Source: Lanius collurio (taxonomy: Eukaryota > Chordata > Aves > Passeriformes > Laniidae). From it: DNA of 64,000 bases. Of the stretch, positions 1 to 12,600 are shown piece by piece. Made by a program: the position numbers and the translations under genes. Every line of letters begins with the position of its first letter. Positions within the stretch are counted from its first letter, which is position 1. Below the pieces are notes generated by a model. That model had not been told where the DNA came from. It was given only the letters and a program-made list of their open reading frames with translations, and searched no databases. The stretch lies in the NCBI GenBank assembly GCA_020086605.1, contig JACBWW010000004.1:38665230-38729229 (forward strand). Reading direction: 5' to 3'.

Positions 1-3000
1 GCAGTAAGTGCAAGGAAGGTAAATCTATTCTAACATCCCAATAAAATACCACAAGACTCTCATTCAGCTTGGCTCGCTGGTTACAGTGCATTGGCATGAG
101 GCTGAAAACAGGGTGCCTTTGCAGACCTGATGAGACCTAATTAGTTACCATAGGGTCATTCCGCAGCAGCACAGTCCCTTCTCTGTATAGCCTCCATCTT
201 ACCAAAAGGGAATAAACATGAGAAGTGAATTATCCATCAACTTTTTTTCTAAACTTTTAAAGTTATCCACCTGTTTAGGATAGCATCTTCTAGGTCCTAC
301 AAGAATCAGTTCTATAAATCCAAACAGGTTAACCAGACTGCTGAAGAAAAACTACGTTGTCAGAAGTCAGAAAGGATCTGATGACCAATTTTAGGACAGT
401 GTGAAGCAAAACATCTCTTATCTGGTTTTACAATCCTTTTCATACAACAACTATGGACATATTTTGCAGAGATTTGGGGTAACTTTGCAGTTAATATCCT
501 GTTTTGGAGATTTGTGATTACTGTGGCTGATTAAACACTATCTACTTACCAGTAATTCTATTCCTTTTCAGGTGTTTAGATCTGTTACTTGTATTTCCAT
601 TTAGTTCAACGTCTCTCTGAAACCCAGAACAATCTAAGGGCATGCCTGCAGATGTGTGTAGAGGTCTCTGAGCCACAGGGAGAGCCATTAGGGCGCTGTT
701 TTGAGCAGTGCTGTCTGGTGCAACCTTTGAAGCGGCCAACACAGCAATATTGCATTTGGGATTGGAATTAGCATCTCCATCAGTTCAGCTAATTCTAGCC
801 CATGTGTCTATAACATGAAGCTGCCCAGAGAAGTACAGATATACGCTGTGAAGAGAAAAGAATCTGGTTCATTTGCCAAGTGCTCTTCCTTGTGTGCCCC
901 AGGCAGTGTTGAGAATTTGCATGGAGACACCCTCCCCAGGCAAAGAATCCAGTTCCCTAAACATGCATAGTCTTTATACTTGTCCAGGAACAGACTGAGA
1001 TGGAGTTCTAACTAGGAAGATTCAGATATCATTGAAACTAAGTCTTCTTTCACCACAGTTAACAACCTTATTCTTGCCTTACAGGTGGGTATCCTGGGCC
1101 AAGAAGATATAACCAAAGGTCTCTTAGCAAACCATGCCCACAAGTGAAGTCCAGTGCCATTTCACTTCTGCTGTGGTATAATTTACTACATGAAAGACCA
1201 ACCTGTACCTAACCTCTCTTTTTTCTAGCAAGGTCAGTAAATCCATACCTGAAAAAGATGAAAGTAACATTACATGAGCCTATCGACACTGCTTGGCTTT
1301 CAGCCCTAAAGAGGTGAACTGCTCTTAATGGTCTTCCAAAATAATGCTTTGGCAACAAAACTGCTCTATGGCACAGCTAAAACAAAAGTAGCAGAACTAT
1401 GAGGCAGTTTTGCATACAGGAGACTTTTACATCAAGTTTTTGCTTTGTCTTCATATATACCTGATTATGTTGAAGTGAATAACTTCCTAGAACTCGTTGA
1501 TAACTTTCAGGGTTCTTTTGTAGAGCCTGGTGAATATTCAGAGGTGTGAAAGGGAATGAGGGGTACTAAGCTGAGACTGCCTGATGAACCTCTATCCATT
1601 TTGCACATGATGTAAAAGGGAGAAGGTGAGATACAGAGAACATCTGAAAACTCTCAGCTGGACATGCATGACTACTTAGGAAACAAAATCCATTACTCTT
1701 TAGCTCTGCTCTAATAACTTTCACCAAATGTTTACACATTATAGAAGTCATTGAACTGAATTTCTTGGTAATTCAGTTATCCTCCCAGGAGAAGCAGGTA
1801 TTATCCAGGTAGGTTTAAAAAGTTCTGTCTGCTTTGTTACTAAGTGCAAATTCATGAAAAAGAGTGAGTGGGCAAGCAAGTTTAATTCAAATTCGTGGAG
1901 CATTTATTATTTTGTGCTTTTTTTTCCCCTTAAGAAGATCCGTTTTCTATCAAGTCACATATAAACAGTTTATCAATGTCACTTATGCCTATAAAACCCT
2001 CCTATCTGGGAAATGCTGAATTCACAGATTAGAGATTTTTGGAGTGTAAAAAGCCTTGTGAATAATTTAGGAAAACACTGATAAAGGAAACATAGTGGGT
2101 TGTGCTCAGAGGTCTATTTTATTGACTGTGAACAAATTTGCTGTCTCAAAGTTTAAAAAAAGATCTGAGAGTAACTGCATTAAGTCTGCCAGACATAGGC
2201 ATGAGAGGCTATTATTTTATCTTTCACAATCCTCTGCTCAAGCCTGGCTTTTCACAGTTCATTGGAGAAAAAGCTTTTGAAATACATAATCTGAGCAGAC
2301 ATCTGTAGCCTTAATGAGCACGAGTCACGGTCCATCTCCAACAAAGATGCTACTGTAACAACACATTTAAATTCCAACTGGTTAAAGTGCAGAGCTGCAG
2401 CTTGGAAGGTTAAAGACAACAAAAATCAAATGCAGACAGGCAGAGTCTCTGCACATTATTTACTTTCTGTGTTTGGAGTTCTTAGGGCATCCAGCTAAGT
2501 CTCCACAAACTCTTATTAAATTTCTCATCCCTGACGATTTTATGTCCTGCTAAAACAAATCTTATATAGATTTTGTGCACTGAACTCTCAGAATACTCTT
2601 TATTCTACTGATGTTTTTCTAACTGAGTTATCTTTTTTCCCTATTGCCCTTCTCAGTGTTACAAACAAGATCTCTCCCAGACTACACAGCACCTTGACCT
2701 CATGAAGTCTCATGCTAGGTTACCATTGTTCCCCTCCTGAACAGCTTCACAGTTCCCATAGACACCAGAAAAAAGGATTGGTTTTCAACTGCATTCAAAG
2801 CATGTTTTTGCCCTGCTATGACTCTCTCTGTTTCAGGCACAGGAGAGAGATTCACTAATGGAGGTGTTACACATACTAAACAGACCTTATCTATGGGAAT
2901 TGGCCAGAGGAATACAATATGATTACATCTTGGCTTAACAGGTACTTGATAAATGGATAAGATTTTGGGAAAGCAGCAGGATGAAGTTCCTTCCAGGTAT

Positions 3001-5056
3001 GCCTATAACAGCGATGGCTTCACAGCCAAAGATGGACAACAGGTATCTGCACAGATGCCCTGGCTTCAAATGCCACCAGGTTATCCCGTGTTTAACTCCC
3101 TGCTAATCACTGTCCTTAATGCCCACAGACCAGAACCACAGCAATCAGAACAGCCCTCGACTTTACAAGCTGGAGCAAAGGGAGGATCTATTCCTAGTTC
3201 TTGAAGCTGCCCATCAGGTCATTTTCTCCACCTCTGCCAGCTCCTTGCCCGGCTGTCACCACCTGAAAACTAGACAGTGATGTTCCTATGTTCTCAGGAC
3301 ATTCTCCCAAGCTATCAAGAACTGCATTTTCCTCAAAAGTAGAAGTGTTTCAAATATCAATCAGAAGTCTAAATACCACTTGGGTGCTCTGTCTTTACCT
3401 ATTCTTTCAGATGACTGGAAAGACAGTCATGACCTTGCCTGCATAAACAGAGTAGGACTTCTTGATATGAAGAACCTGTTAGCTGTACATATATATATTT
3501 TTTTTTAATCACTACTGGTATTAGCGTAACAACTTGAGCTCTGAGCAACGAAATAGGATTTCTCTGTATAATGCACTTTAGAGGCTCTGAGCAAAACAAT
3601 GGTTATTGTTCCCAAGAATGTAAAGCTAAGCACAAGACTTGGAGCTATATATAATTATACAAGTAGCCAGCAAGACACAGATAAACCTCAGGACAGTAGC
3701 AGTCAGCAGAATTAGAAGCAGTGCCAGCATGTCTCATACAGTGCATCAGAATGAGCGCATTACCAGTGCCTTCCTCCCCAGACTTAAATCCTCATCCTGA
3801 CCACGCACTACAAGAGCTGGGCTTTCAAGTCTTTGCAGCTGTTCTAAAAGAGCAGCTGAGTCAGCCTGAAGATCAAGAGCCTCACCTCTCACATGCCATC
3901 CTTTTTTATCTTCTGCAGGGCAGGATAATTACTCCATGTACTTCACACACACACAAAGAAAAGAAAAGCAGCAAACTGAGCAAATAAGTAGAGAACTAAG
4001 AAATACTTAGCAGTAGTCATGGCAACTAAAGTTCTAAAATTAACTTGGCAGCAATGTAAAAACCTGCAAAGCCAAAATCTGCCATAAAGCACAGAAACAA
4101 AAGGTCCAGACTTTGCAGCTGGATGGAGCCCAAGGAGGAAATTAAAGTGTTACTCAAATGTAATTCAGGATTACTCCAGCAATGATCTATGCAGCACTTC
4201 CTGGACACGTGATAGGATAGTGGTGTACTTTGATTAAATAATAGCCAGTACAAAAGCCAAGCCCAAAAGAAGGGGTAGAACATAAAAAGGAAGAATTTTG
4301 TTCTAAAAATGTTCTCTAAATGGAGCGGTTCAGTTACTTCTGTTTGTCTCCTCTTTCTCCTTTGTAAATGCAGTGTCACTATCAAGGAGGCTTCCATGAA
4401 ATGAGTTATTACATGGTTCTTGCAACATTTTATGACAGGAACATGCCACTCAGGAAGAGTCTGGGGCACTGAAAGCTTTAAGGGGCTTGTGCTACTATTG
4501 GCCCCTCCCAAGCATTAAAATAAACCTGCTTGCAGAAGAAAAATCTCAAGCTGCACCCACCAGAAGGCTCTTTGGTAGACCAAGCTCATGAAATAAATCA
4601 AGAATGTGCTTCAAAGAAAGAAAAGCAGTATTATCTTTATAGCATAAACATGCTCTGGTGCTCTTACCAATACACATGATAACTACACATCTCGCAGGCT
4701 CTAGCTCCAGTTAAAGCAAGGTGCCTAAGTTGGAGATAATAGCCATTGATCCTGAAGTGTAGCCTGCTCTTTCCCCCAATCTCCCAATAGATATTCCAGT
4801 CTCACGTGGTTCCAGGCAGAAACAGTATTCCTCAACTGCATAAAAAGTCCAGGTATGGGGTCTTTGGTTGCTGTGTACTCTCCTGCATACCATTAATGAG
4901 TAGCATAGGATAGTCTTGAAAGTTAATATAATGTTTTAATGGAAAAGCTAACAGAACTATAGAATTCAACCAGCAAGACCCACGTTACTCAGTCTCCAAT
5001 ATTTAAGGAATAATTGACAAACACTCAAACACACGAAGTTCTACCTCATCATGAGA

Positions 5057-5180
5057 AAAGAACTCCTTTACGCTGCGAGTGGCGGAGCACTGGAACAGGT
5101 TGTCCAAAGAAATCACAGTGTCCCCCTCTCTGGAGACATTCAAGAGGTTCCCCCCAACCCTAATCATTCTTTGATTCTGT
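5057..5180 (+). mobile_element. CR1 3' UTR fragment with internal deletion
   Basis: A plus-strand CR1 tail is recognisable from GAGTGGCGGAGCACTGGAAC, then TCTCTGGAGACATTCAAG. It jumps directly to CCCCAACCCTAATCATTCTT and the terminal TTGATTCTGT unit. The block normally lying between (the aggtgaacctg and agcaggggg boxes seen near 54973) is missing, so this copy is internally deleted. The short minus-strand reading frame over it is a shadow. Confidence 0.78.
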
Positions 5181-6929
5181 AATACCAGCTTTATCTTCAC
5201 TTCTTTAACCAAAGCATACTATTTTCTATCAAATCCCCTTGGCAACACACTGGCAAGCTTATGTGCCAGTGCACTGTCCTGTCTCCTGCAAAGGTTAATT
5301 AGAGCTCTGAGCCAGGTAAGAGCATGGACAGTGTATCAGCTCCCTGCCAGGACAAAGGCATGTCCTACCTCGATTAACTTTTAAAGGTCTTCAGTACGGT
5401 TCCAAGTCAAAAGTATGATGGAAACCAAGTCTGGCAAAGGCCATAGCTGGCTTTGCCTTTCCTATTTCAGTCTTGACCCTAAATATTTAGAATCCAAGTT
5501 TCCATGACACATTCCACATATTCCATACTCCTTGGAATCATGTGAATATCCAGAAGGCAAAAAACCCCAACAAATAAAAACAAAAAGTAAACTAATTAAA
5601 ATGAAAATGTGCGGATGAAATGCTAGTGTTTTTATCATCTATCAACTCTGAAAAGAAATTACACCCACCACAAAACTGTTACCGATTTATCTTGAGTGAT
5701 CTACATGCCTGGAAAAAAATGCATGTTATTTCAATAGAATGTCTCGAAAAAGCTGAATGTGGGATGTTGTGCAGGACAGCTGAATTGCATTTTTGTAGTC
5801 TTTATTCTGGAGGTTGGCAAGAAGAGACACACAGTGCTCTGCTAGAATGTGCACATTAACTTTTTCCTGGGTGCTGATTAGTGCTATGAACAGCTGGAGC
5901 GTAAGGATAATAAGGCTTGAAGAAATGCAGTGCAGGATTTATGGAGCCTGCAGTCAGGTATGCATGGCAAGAAATACTGCTTAAATGTGATTTAAATCTA
6001 TATTGGAGTAAGTTTATAAGCAGTTTATAAATTTAGGCTAATTGTTCAAGAACTGTATTTTAATGGCTCTGATTTTTGAGAAAGTGTTAGTACAACATCC
6101 ATATCCTGTTTTACATATTACTATTGTCAATCTTATTTTTTTCTAGAATTATTAAGAGGAGATGTTGCCAGATACACAGTGCACACAGTTTCACTTGTTC
6201 AAGATATTAACAATCTTAACAATTTAAAAACCATGACCAGGTTGTGATCTTGAGTAAAAAAAGAAACAAATTTGCAGAGACAGACAATACCTTCCAGGTC
6301 ACCTAATCCCTTCCCCAGGGTCCCATTTCACATCCCCCATTCATTCATACCTACTCAATGCCCCTTCAATGACTGCTTCTAGGATACCACAGAAGAAACC
6401 AGCAGCAAATCTACTCCAGCACGAGCCTGCAGGCTCCCCTCTGGATCTAGGAAGCGAAAGGAGATTGGAGAGGAAATCAAGACTACCACAACTGAGTGGT
6501 TGTGGGCACACACTCAGTCCAAACCAAGATGGAGCTCAGTGCTTGGTTCCACAGAACAATGCACCTGTGCAAAGTTACATTATGAGATGCTTTGCTTCTA
6601 AACTTATCCTGACTTTGCATTATAATTGTTTGACATACAAACTAATGTTTCCTTTCAGCCACAAGCTCTGTAAACTCAAGAAAGTCTTGCCAAACTGTGG
6701 CCTTAGTAGCTTCCCTGCTTTCAGGTTCCACCTTCAGGAAGGTCTTAACAGACATTTTACCTGATTGCAAATCAAATTCTAAATATTTCCTTAAATATTA
6801 TATATAAATACAGGAAAAAAAAAAAAGAGTAACTTACAACAGCAGGGAAGACAACAATTGGCTGTGAAAGTAGCTATTTCATAGTCCTTTTCGGCCTTCC
6901 TGATCACAAGACCCAGACTACCAAATGCC

Positions 6930-6967
6930 AGAGAAAGAGGGGGGGGGGGGGAAGAAAGAAGGAGAAG
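6930..6967 (+). repeat. Polypurine tract with a run of 13 G
   Basis: This is a 38-base uninterrupted purine stretch centred on G13 at 6939-6951. It is followed by further A/G-rich sequence to about 7000. The facing reading frames on both strands are low-complexity artefacts. Confidence 0.95.
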
Positions 6968-7584
6968 CAAATGAGGCAAAGAGAAGAAAAAGAAAAAAGC
7001 TGCCTTTGAAAGTTAATGTACACAAATGGGACACTAACAAGCATCTGGAAGGCATTAACACCAGGAAGAAGATAAACATGTGCTTTTCATCCTCTGATAA
7101 AAATCTCACTTGATCAGAAAAGATGACACTGAAAATAGGGTGTGGAAGGGAAACATTCAAAGGCTGTGGCTGCCAGGGGCTCATTAGAAAATGGAAAGCT
7201 TTTCAGGGGGGTCCAAAAGGCTCTTCTCTAAACCTGAAACTATTCAGTAATTACCAGAATGACTGAGAATGCTTATTCAGCTTGCTGTTAGGCAACATCA
7301 ACTCTGCCAGATGAGATCAAAATTAAAAATGATTCGAAAATAGCAGAAATGGTCAGAATCACATCTAGTCAGGTGTCAGCAGAGAACAGCATGCTAAGTG
7401 GCAGTGAAAAATACAATTGAAACAGAATCCAGGTCTAGCAAGGTGTCTGCTTGAGTATTTATCCAGCTCAGGACACCGTGCTTTAAAAAATAAAAAAACA
7501 AAGGTGAATCAGAGCTTTGTGGAGAACAACATGAATTATCAGATGCCCACAGAGACACTAACTACCAAGAAGGGTTGTAAGAAT

Positions 7585-7680
7585 CAGGATTGTTTAGGCT
7601 GAAGAAGACATTGCAGGGAAGCTTTTAATATTTTTAAATACAGAAGTTTGAAATGAATGAGAATCAAACCCATGCTTGCT
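7585..7680 (+). mobile_element. Possible small ancient CR1/L3-like fragment
   Basis: AGGATTGTTTAGGCTGAAGA followed by AGCTTTTAATATTTTTAAAT resembles the 'attgttcagcctggagaaga...' tract of CR1-type elements in heavily diverged form. The match is short and may be chance. Confidence 0.3.
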
Positions 7681-9419
7681 CTAACAATATAAGTGCAGGG
7701 CTTTTAAACACTGCAGGAAAGTGGCCCACACGACTAATGTGAGAGATCATAGCTTTATTTCATATGTCTAATTGATTTGAGCTGCTGCCTTTGTCAGTGA
7801 ATACAAAGTAGTAGCACCACCTGCCGCCGTGCCTTTAGATTTCCAGATACTCTGACCACTCTGATCGTTTTATCATAGGGACTATCATTCCTGTACGTAC
7901 TCAAGAGACCTTTCCAAAGATTTTTTCTGAAGAATATAAAAAATCCTGTAAATTTTAACTATCTACAACCCAGGTTGAATCTGAACCACTTACCCCCAAA
8001 GGCAAAGCACTACAATAACTTACTACCCACATGTGTAGCTCTGGTGTGAGGTGCAACTTGCTAAGTGGCAAGGAGAATGCAGCACTGGAACAGATCCTCT
8101 CGAGCCAACAATGGTCTAAAAGTGCACTTTGGAAGCACCCTGAGACCTCTGACAGTCCTGAACATATACACTGGCCTGTAGTCAAAAAAGAAATAGCAAT
8201 GCTTTCACCCTGCCAGTTGAAGAACCCAGAACACCCCATAAAACCTAAATTTGGGTAATTTCTCCTGGTGAGCTGACAAACCTGTGTTTGTTTCACCAAA
8301 CCTGTCTTCAGATAAACAGAAAAAAGACGAAAAACACCTTCTAACAATGAGGATGGAGCTTCTCTTGTAAAGAATTTTATATCACTTGTCACATGAACCC
8401 ATTCTTCTGCCAAGTTCAGTAGGAGTTCATACTTCATTGACAAATCAATAAATTCTATAAGCCTTAGAAGATAACCATGCATTCATAAAGGAAGGAGGAG
8501 CTCATCTCCTCCTTTAGTGTGCAGAGGACACTTGGATACCTTTCCCCTGTGGATGGACTTAGCATAACATTTCAGACAGTAAATCAAGATATTGTAGTAC
8601 CTGGGACTTTATCCAGAACTCTTCCTTTTGAAGTATGCATTCTAAAAGTTTTGGTCTCACTTCTGCAAGTTTTCATACAAATAAATTAAGCAAAAAATAT
8701 CTTTAATTACAGAATGAAGAAAATTGCTGCACTTGATGAAAGGTTGTTTATTCAGCACTGACAAATGCAGCCTAATGAATGCGAGAGTGCCAGATTTTAT
8801 TCTTGCTGGAGATGTAGTCTTGTTTTTTGTTTCCAGAGAGATTGTGGAAACATTTATTTTCCCTTTGACCCTGGCTGACTGACTAAACTAGTCATACAGA
8901 ATTGTGCAATTCTTGATATGAAAAGCATGTGTACAATGCAAGAAAGAAAAATGTATTTTAAAATTAGTATTAAGAGGCAAGAATCACAATTATTAATCAC
9001 CACATCAAGATAATTACTGTATGCAAGGGCAAATGAAGAGATTTTTGGTGGCATACTTATAGCTCTCGTTCTGTGTGAAAGGACTGGAGGCAAATAATAA
9101 TGATTAGTACAGCTTAGCATAGTTTAAAAGGCACTGAATTAGCTAATGTGTCACATGAGAACAAACCTTTATTGACAGAAACTTTGGCTAATGCATAGCA
9201 ATGGTAAAGAAGGTTAATAGAAAACTGGCTTATCACAAGCAAAGGATATTAACTGTATTATGGCATGATTCTGCAAAACCCCAATGAAACCATGTTTGAA
9301 CACTGGCAGTCTATTTTGGCCAGCGTACTTGAAGACAGAATTAGGTTGATGAGAGTACAGCACGAGAAACAAAGATGATGAATGGGGGAAACAGGGCTTA
9401 AATATCAAGAGAGAAAAAA

Positions 9420-9680
9420 GCATGATTTATTTAGTCTTGAGAAAATACTAAAAAGAGGAGATATGATTGAAGTATTTATAATAGCCACGGGTTATAAAAA
9501 ATAAGCTCAGTGACTAATTCCTAGATTATTGGGCAGATCAGAACTAAAGGCAAACAAGGGTAAAAGGGAAAAGATATAAGACAAATTCAATGAAATACTT
9601 CTTGGGAAGAAGAGAAAATAGGCAAAATGATGCTTCATGACTAAATTTAAACAAAAGCTGGGGGACTGTGTGGGTTGGGT
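9420..9680 (+). mobile_element. Possible ancient CR1/L3-like LINE remnant
   Basis: The plus strand reads TTTAGTCTTGAGAAAATAC, then AAAGAGGAGATATGATTGAA, then GTATTTATAATAGCCACGGG. This resembles the degenerate 3' section of old vertebrate CR1/L3 elements (the 'rLsLeKRRlrGDmI' coding tract followed by the UTR). No terminal repeat is visible and divergence is high. The boundaries are estimates. Confidence 0.45.
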
Positions 9681-12600
9681 AAAAGCTACTAGGGAGCATA
9701 ATTTGTAATAGCTGAGACATGTTTCCATTTACACACACATGAGCATCTGCTGCAATTTTAAAAGTCATTCTTAAAGCAAGAAAGGTTAAGAGTTTATCTA
9801 ATTTGAAAGAAGAAACAAAACCATTTACTACTACTCCTCCATAGCACAGATGCAAACAGCCATCTCTAGTATTTTTTATAGTACTATTCCTTTAAGTATT
9901 TAGAGACAAATCACATAAATGTTACAGTAATCCAACAAGATAGGTAAACCTATTCCTTACCTAAAAAGCAAGACTTAAATTAATAAAACACAGCTAAAGA
10001 TTGTCAGCCAGGATCAGAAATTGGGAGTTCTCAGCTTCCATCAGCCATACCTTGCTCTCCACACACACACTCTTTAATGAATTATTTACTTTTTCTTTGC
10101 TATCAAAGAGGAGGCAGCTTTATTGCTTCACTCTTAAGGTGCACCTAATTATCCTTGAGCAACCCAGTACTATCCCCCCCCAGAACTCTGTGGTATTTTA
10201 ACAAGCTGTCCACATACAGTGTTCACACATTAAAGATGGAGGCTGATTTAATATGCTTATGTCTCAGCTTAAAAACTTGTCTAAACACAAATTAGGAAAG
10301 AAAACCAAAAGAAAAAAAAAAAGGACCAAATCATACTAGATTCTAGACTAAGTGAAACATACCAAATATCTAGAAAATACTGAATAAAAATGCAAAATAA
10401 ACCCCAGACACACACTTGATCTGTATGACTCCTTGCTGCTTTTACAAACAACTTTTCTTTAATTTTTCAGCTAGTTTTGTTCCAGTAGATAAGGACTTCA
10501 TAAACAAAGACCTCTGGATGCTAAAGGCCTGACTGATCCTAACATCACTCTGTAGAGCAGTCATTCATGCCTTGTGCTTGATGGTTCCTTTGCATCCTGC
10601 TCACCTGTGCAACTCAATATCCTTTTCTTTGAATATTTTAAATACACAAACAATAAATGGTGCAATTTGCTTTCATCAGGCTTTTCACAAAAGTTTCAAG
10701 AGCTGTAAAACTGGAACATAATGGTTACCTGTGATTCATAAAGTGACAGATGACCTGGGAGACCTCTACCCAGGAAAAATAAATCCTAAAATGCAATTTC
10801 CACACTCTGGGGTGTAACTACCCTGCCTTGGGAGTGTCACTGCAGTTTTGAAGGGATTAAAACAAAGAGCAGTCTCCATAACTAAGCCAGCTAAAAGTTT
10901 AATTAAATACAATTGCTTGCTGTGCTTCCCTTCCCCAAACGGCCTCATGCATATTCATCACTGTAATTACAGCAGTAAAAACCTCCACAACTAATTATGC
11001 CATGCTTCTCATCTTCTATATGCCTGGAATTTTTTACATAATTACCACTGAAATTAATTGCAAGTTAGTTAATTTTGCACTTTGTCCTTTCAAGCTTAAT
11101 TGAAAATTAAAATTTTTCAAACCAGTCATTCTTGAAAGCATGGTGCTTTTACCTCAGATGGTGCCATAACCAAAATGTGATTTTAATGGCTTTTAGTAAT
11201 CTAGCACAGAGGAGTACTGTAAATTTTACCATTTAAAATAAGAGTGTTGCTCTAATACATATGAACCATATGCTTAGTAGTGCTACCCTGTTCACAGGAT
11301 ATTCAGGCTGCCCAGTGCCACTTGGCCTGCCATGCAGTGCAGCAGCACACCATCCCCTGAGACACAGGCCACTATCAGCCCCAGTTAGCTTTGATCGAGC
11401 TCAGACCTGGAATTTTATTTGACTATGATTTAAGCACTGTGCCTAATATTTCAAGGGTGACTAATGATTTTGGATGTCCAGTTCTACCACCAATTCTGAA
11501 AAAGTAACGAACATTTCCTCCCTTAAGAGGAAGGGGAAGAAGGCAAGAGCCAAAGTTTGACTTGGTCTAGAAAAATAATTGCACGAAAAATTTTGACTCA
11601 GCCCAGTAGCACACAGTCTCCTCATTTTCTAGGGTAATCTCTGTAATCAATTATGATTTATTGATTTCGGAGTGCCTTCAGTGAAGGACACTGTACAATG
11701 CAAAATCTTGCAACTGACTAAGGAAGCATCTAAATCTGTGACAACAGAGAGAAGATGCAGAACCCCTGGAGGAGGATCCCAGCAATTTCCACAACACAAC
11801 TGTACTCAAAGAGGACCAGTGACACACCTCAGCAAACCAAAGGAGATTTTGGGGGCCCAGGCTATATAGCCCCATGTAACTCAATCCACTATTAAGATTA
11901 TTTTCATTTAAGCCTATGTCCTTAGGATCTTAGGGGGTTTTGCCAATAAAATAATCCATTATTTTTTTAAACGAAACGAAGTCTGTATTTCAAACACCTT
12001 TTCAATCTTAACTTCAAAGCTTCAATCTTGCTGTGTTTAATCAAATCTACTTTTTTTCACCTGTCAAGAAATCTTGCAAACTTCTAATCAGATAGAAGAT
12101 TTTCAAAAGCACAAGACAAGTTTGCTAAGAGAGCACTTGTTCCTTACTCCTCCACAATCTCTATAAGCCATTAACTCAATGGGTAATTTCTCTCTTACAA
12201 TCTTTTGTTTTCAATTTCTGTAGAATCTTTCAATTCTGTAGAATAGTTCAATATCTTGTTGCAACAAAAACCAGGGTGGCTGAGTAGTAATTAAAAAAGC
12301 AATTAATAAGAAAAAGCATTGAAAGCCAAGAGCCTAAGAACGCCAAGAAAGCTCTTCTAGCAAGTGTTGTAAAGACCTATGACAAGTGATCCTTGCCAGT
12401 AAAGCAAATGAATACAGTATTTGTTCTGTCTCCATAGACTAAGAGCTGCCTGCGAGTAGCTGTGAACCTGTGAGCCACATGTGTATTATTAACTAGAAGG
12501 TTCTGAACAAACCAGACTCATACAGTGTCAGAAAGCAATGATTTCTGTTTCACAGATAATTTGCAATTCAATGAGGAAAAATCCCCATGTGTTTACTATG

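Noticed and set aside
4026..4511. A 161-codon minus-strand frame with hydrophobic stretches, considered as a possible LDLRAD3 transmembrane exon
   Set aside because: The residues around the hydrophobic part do not resemble LDLRAD3, there is no matching phase-1 acceptor that I can see, and no family is recognisable.
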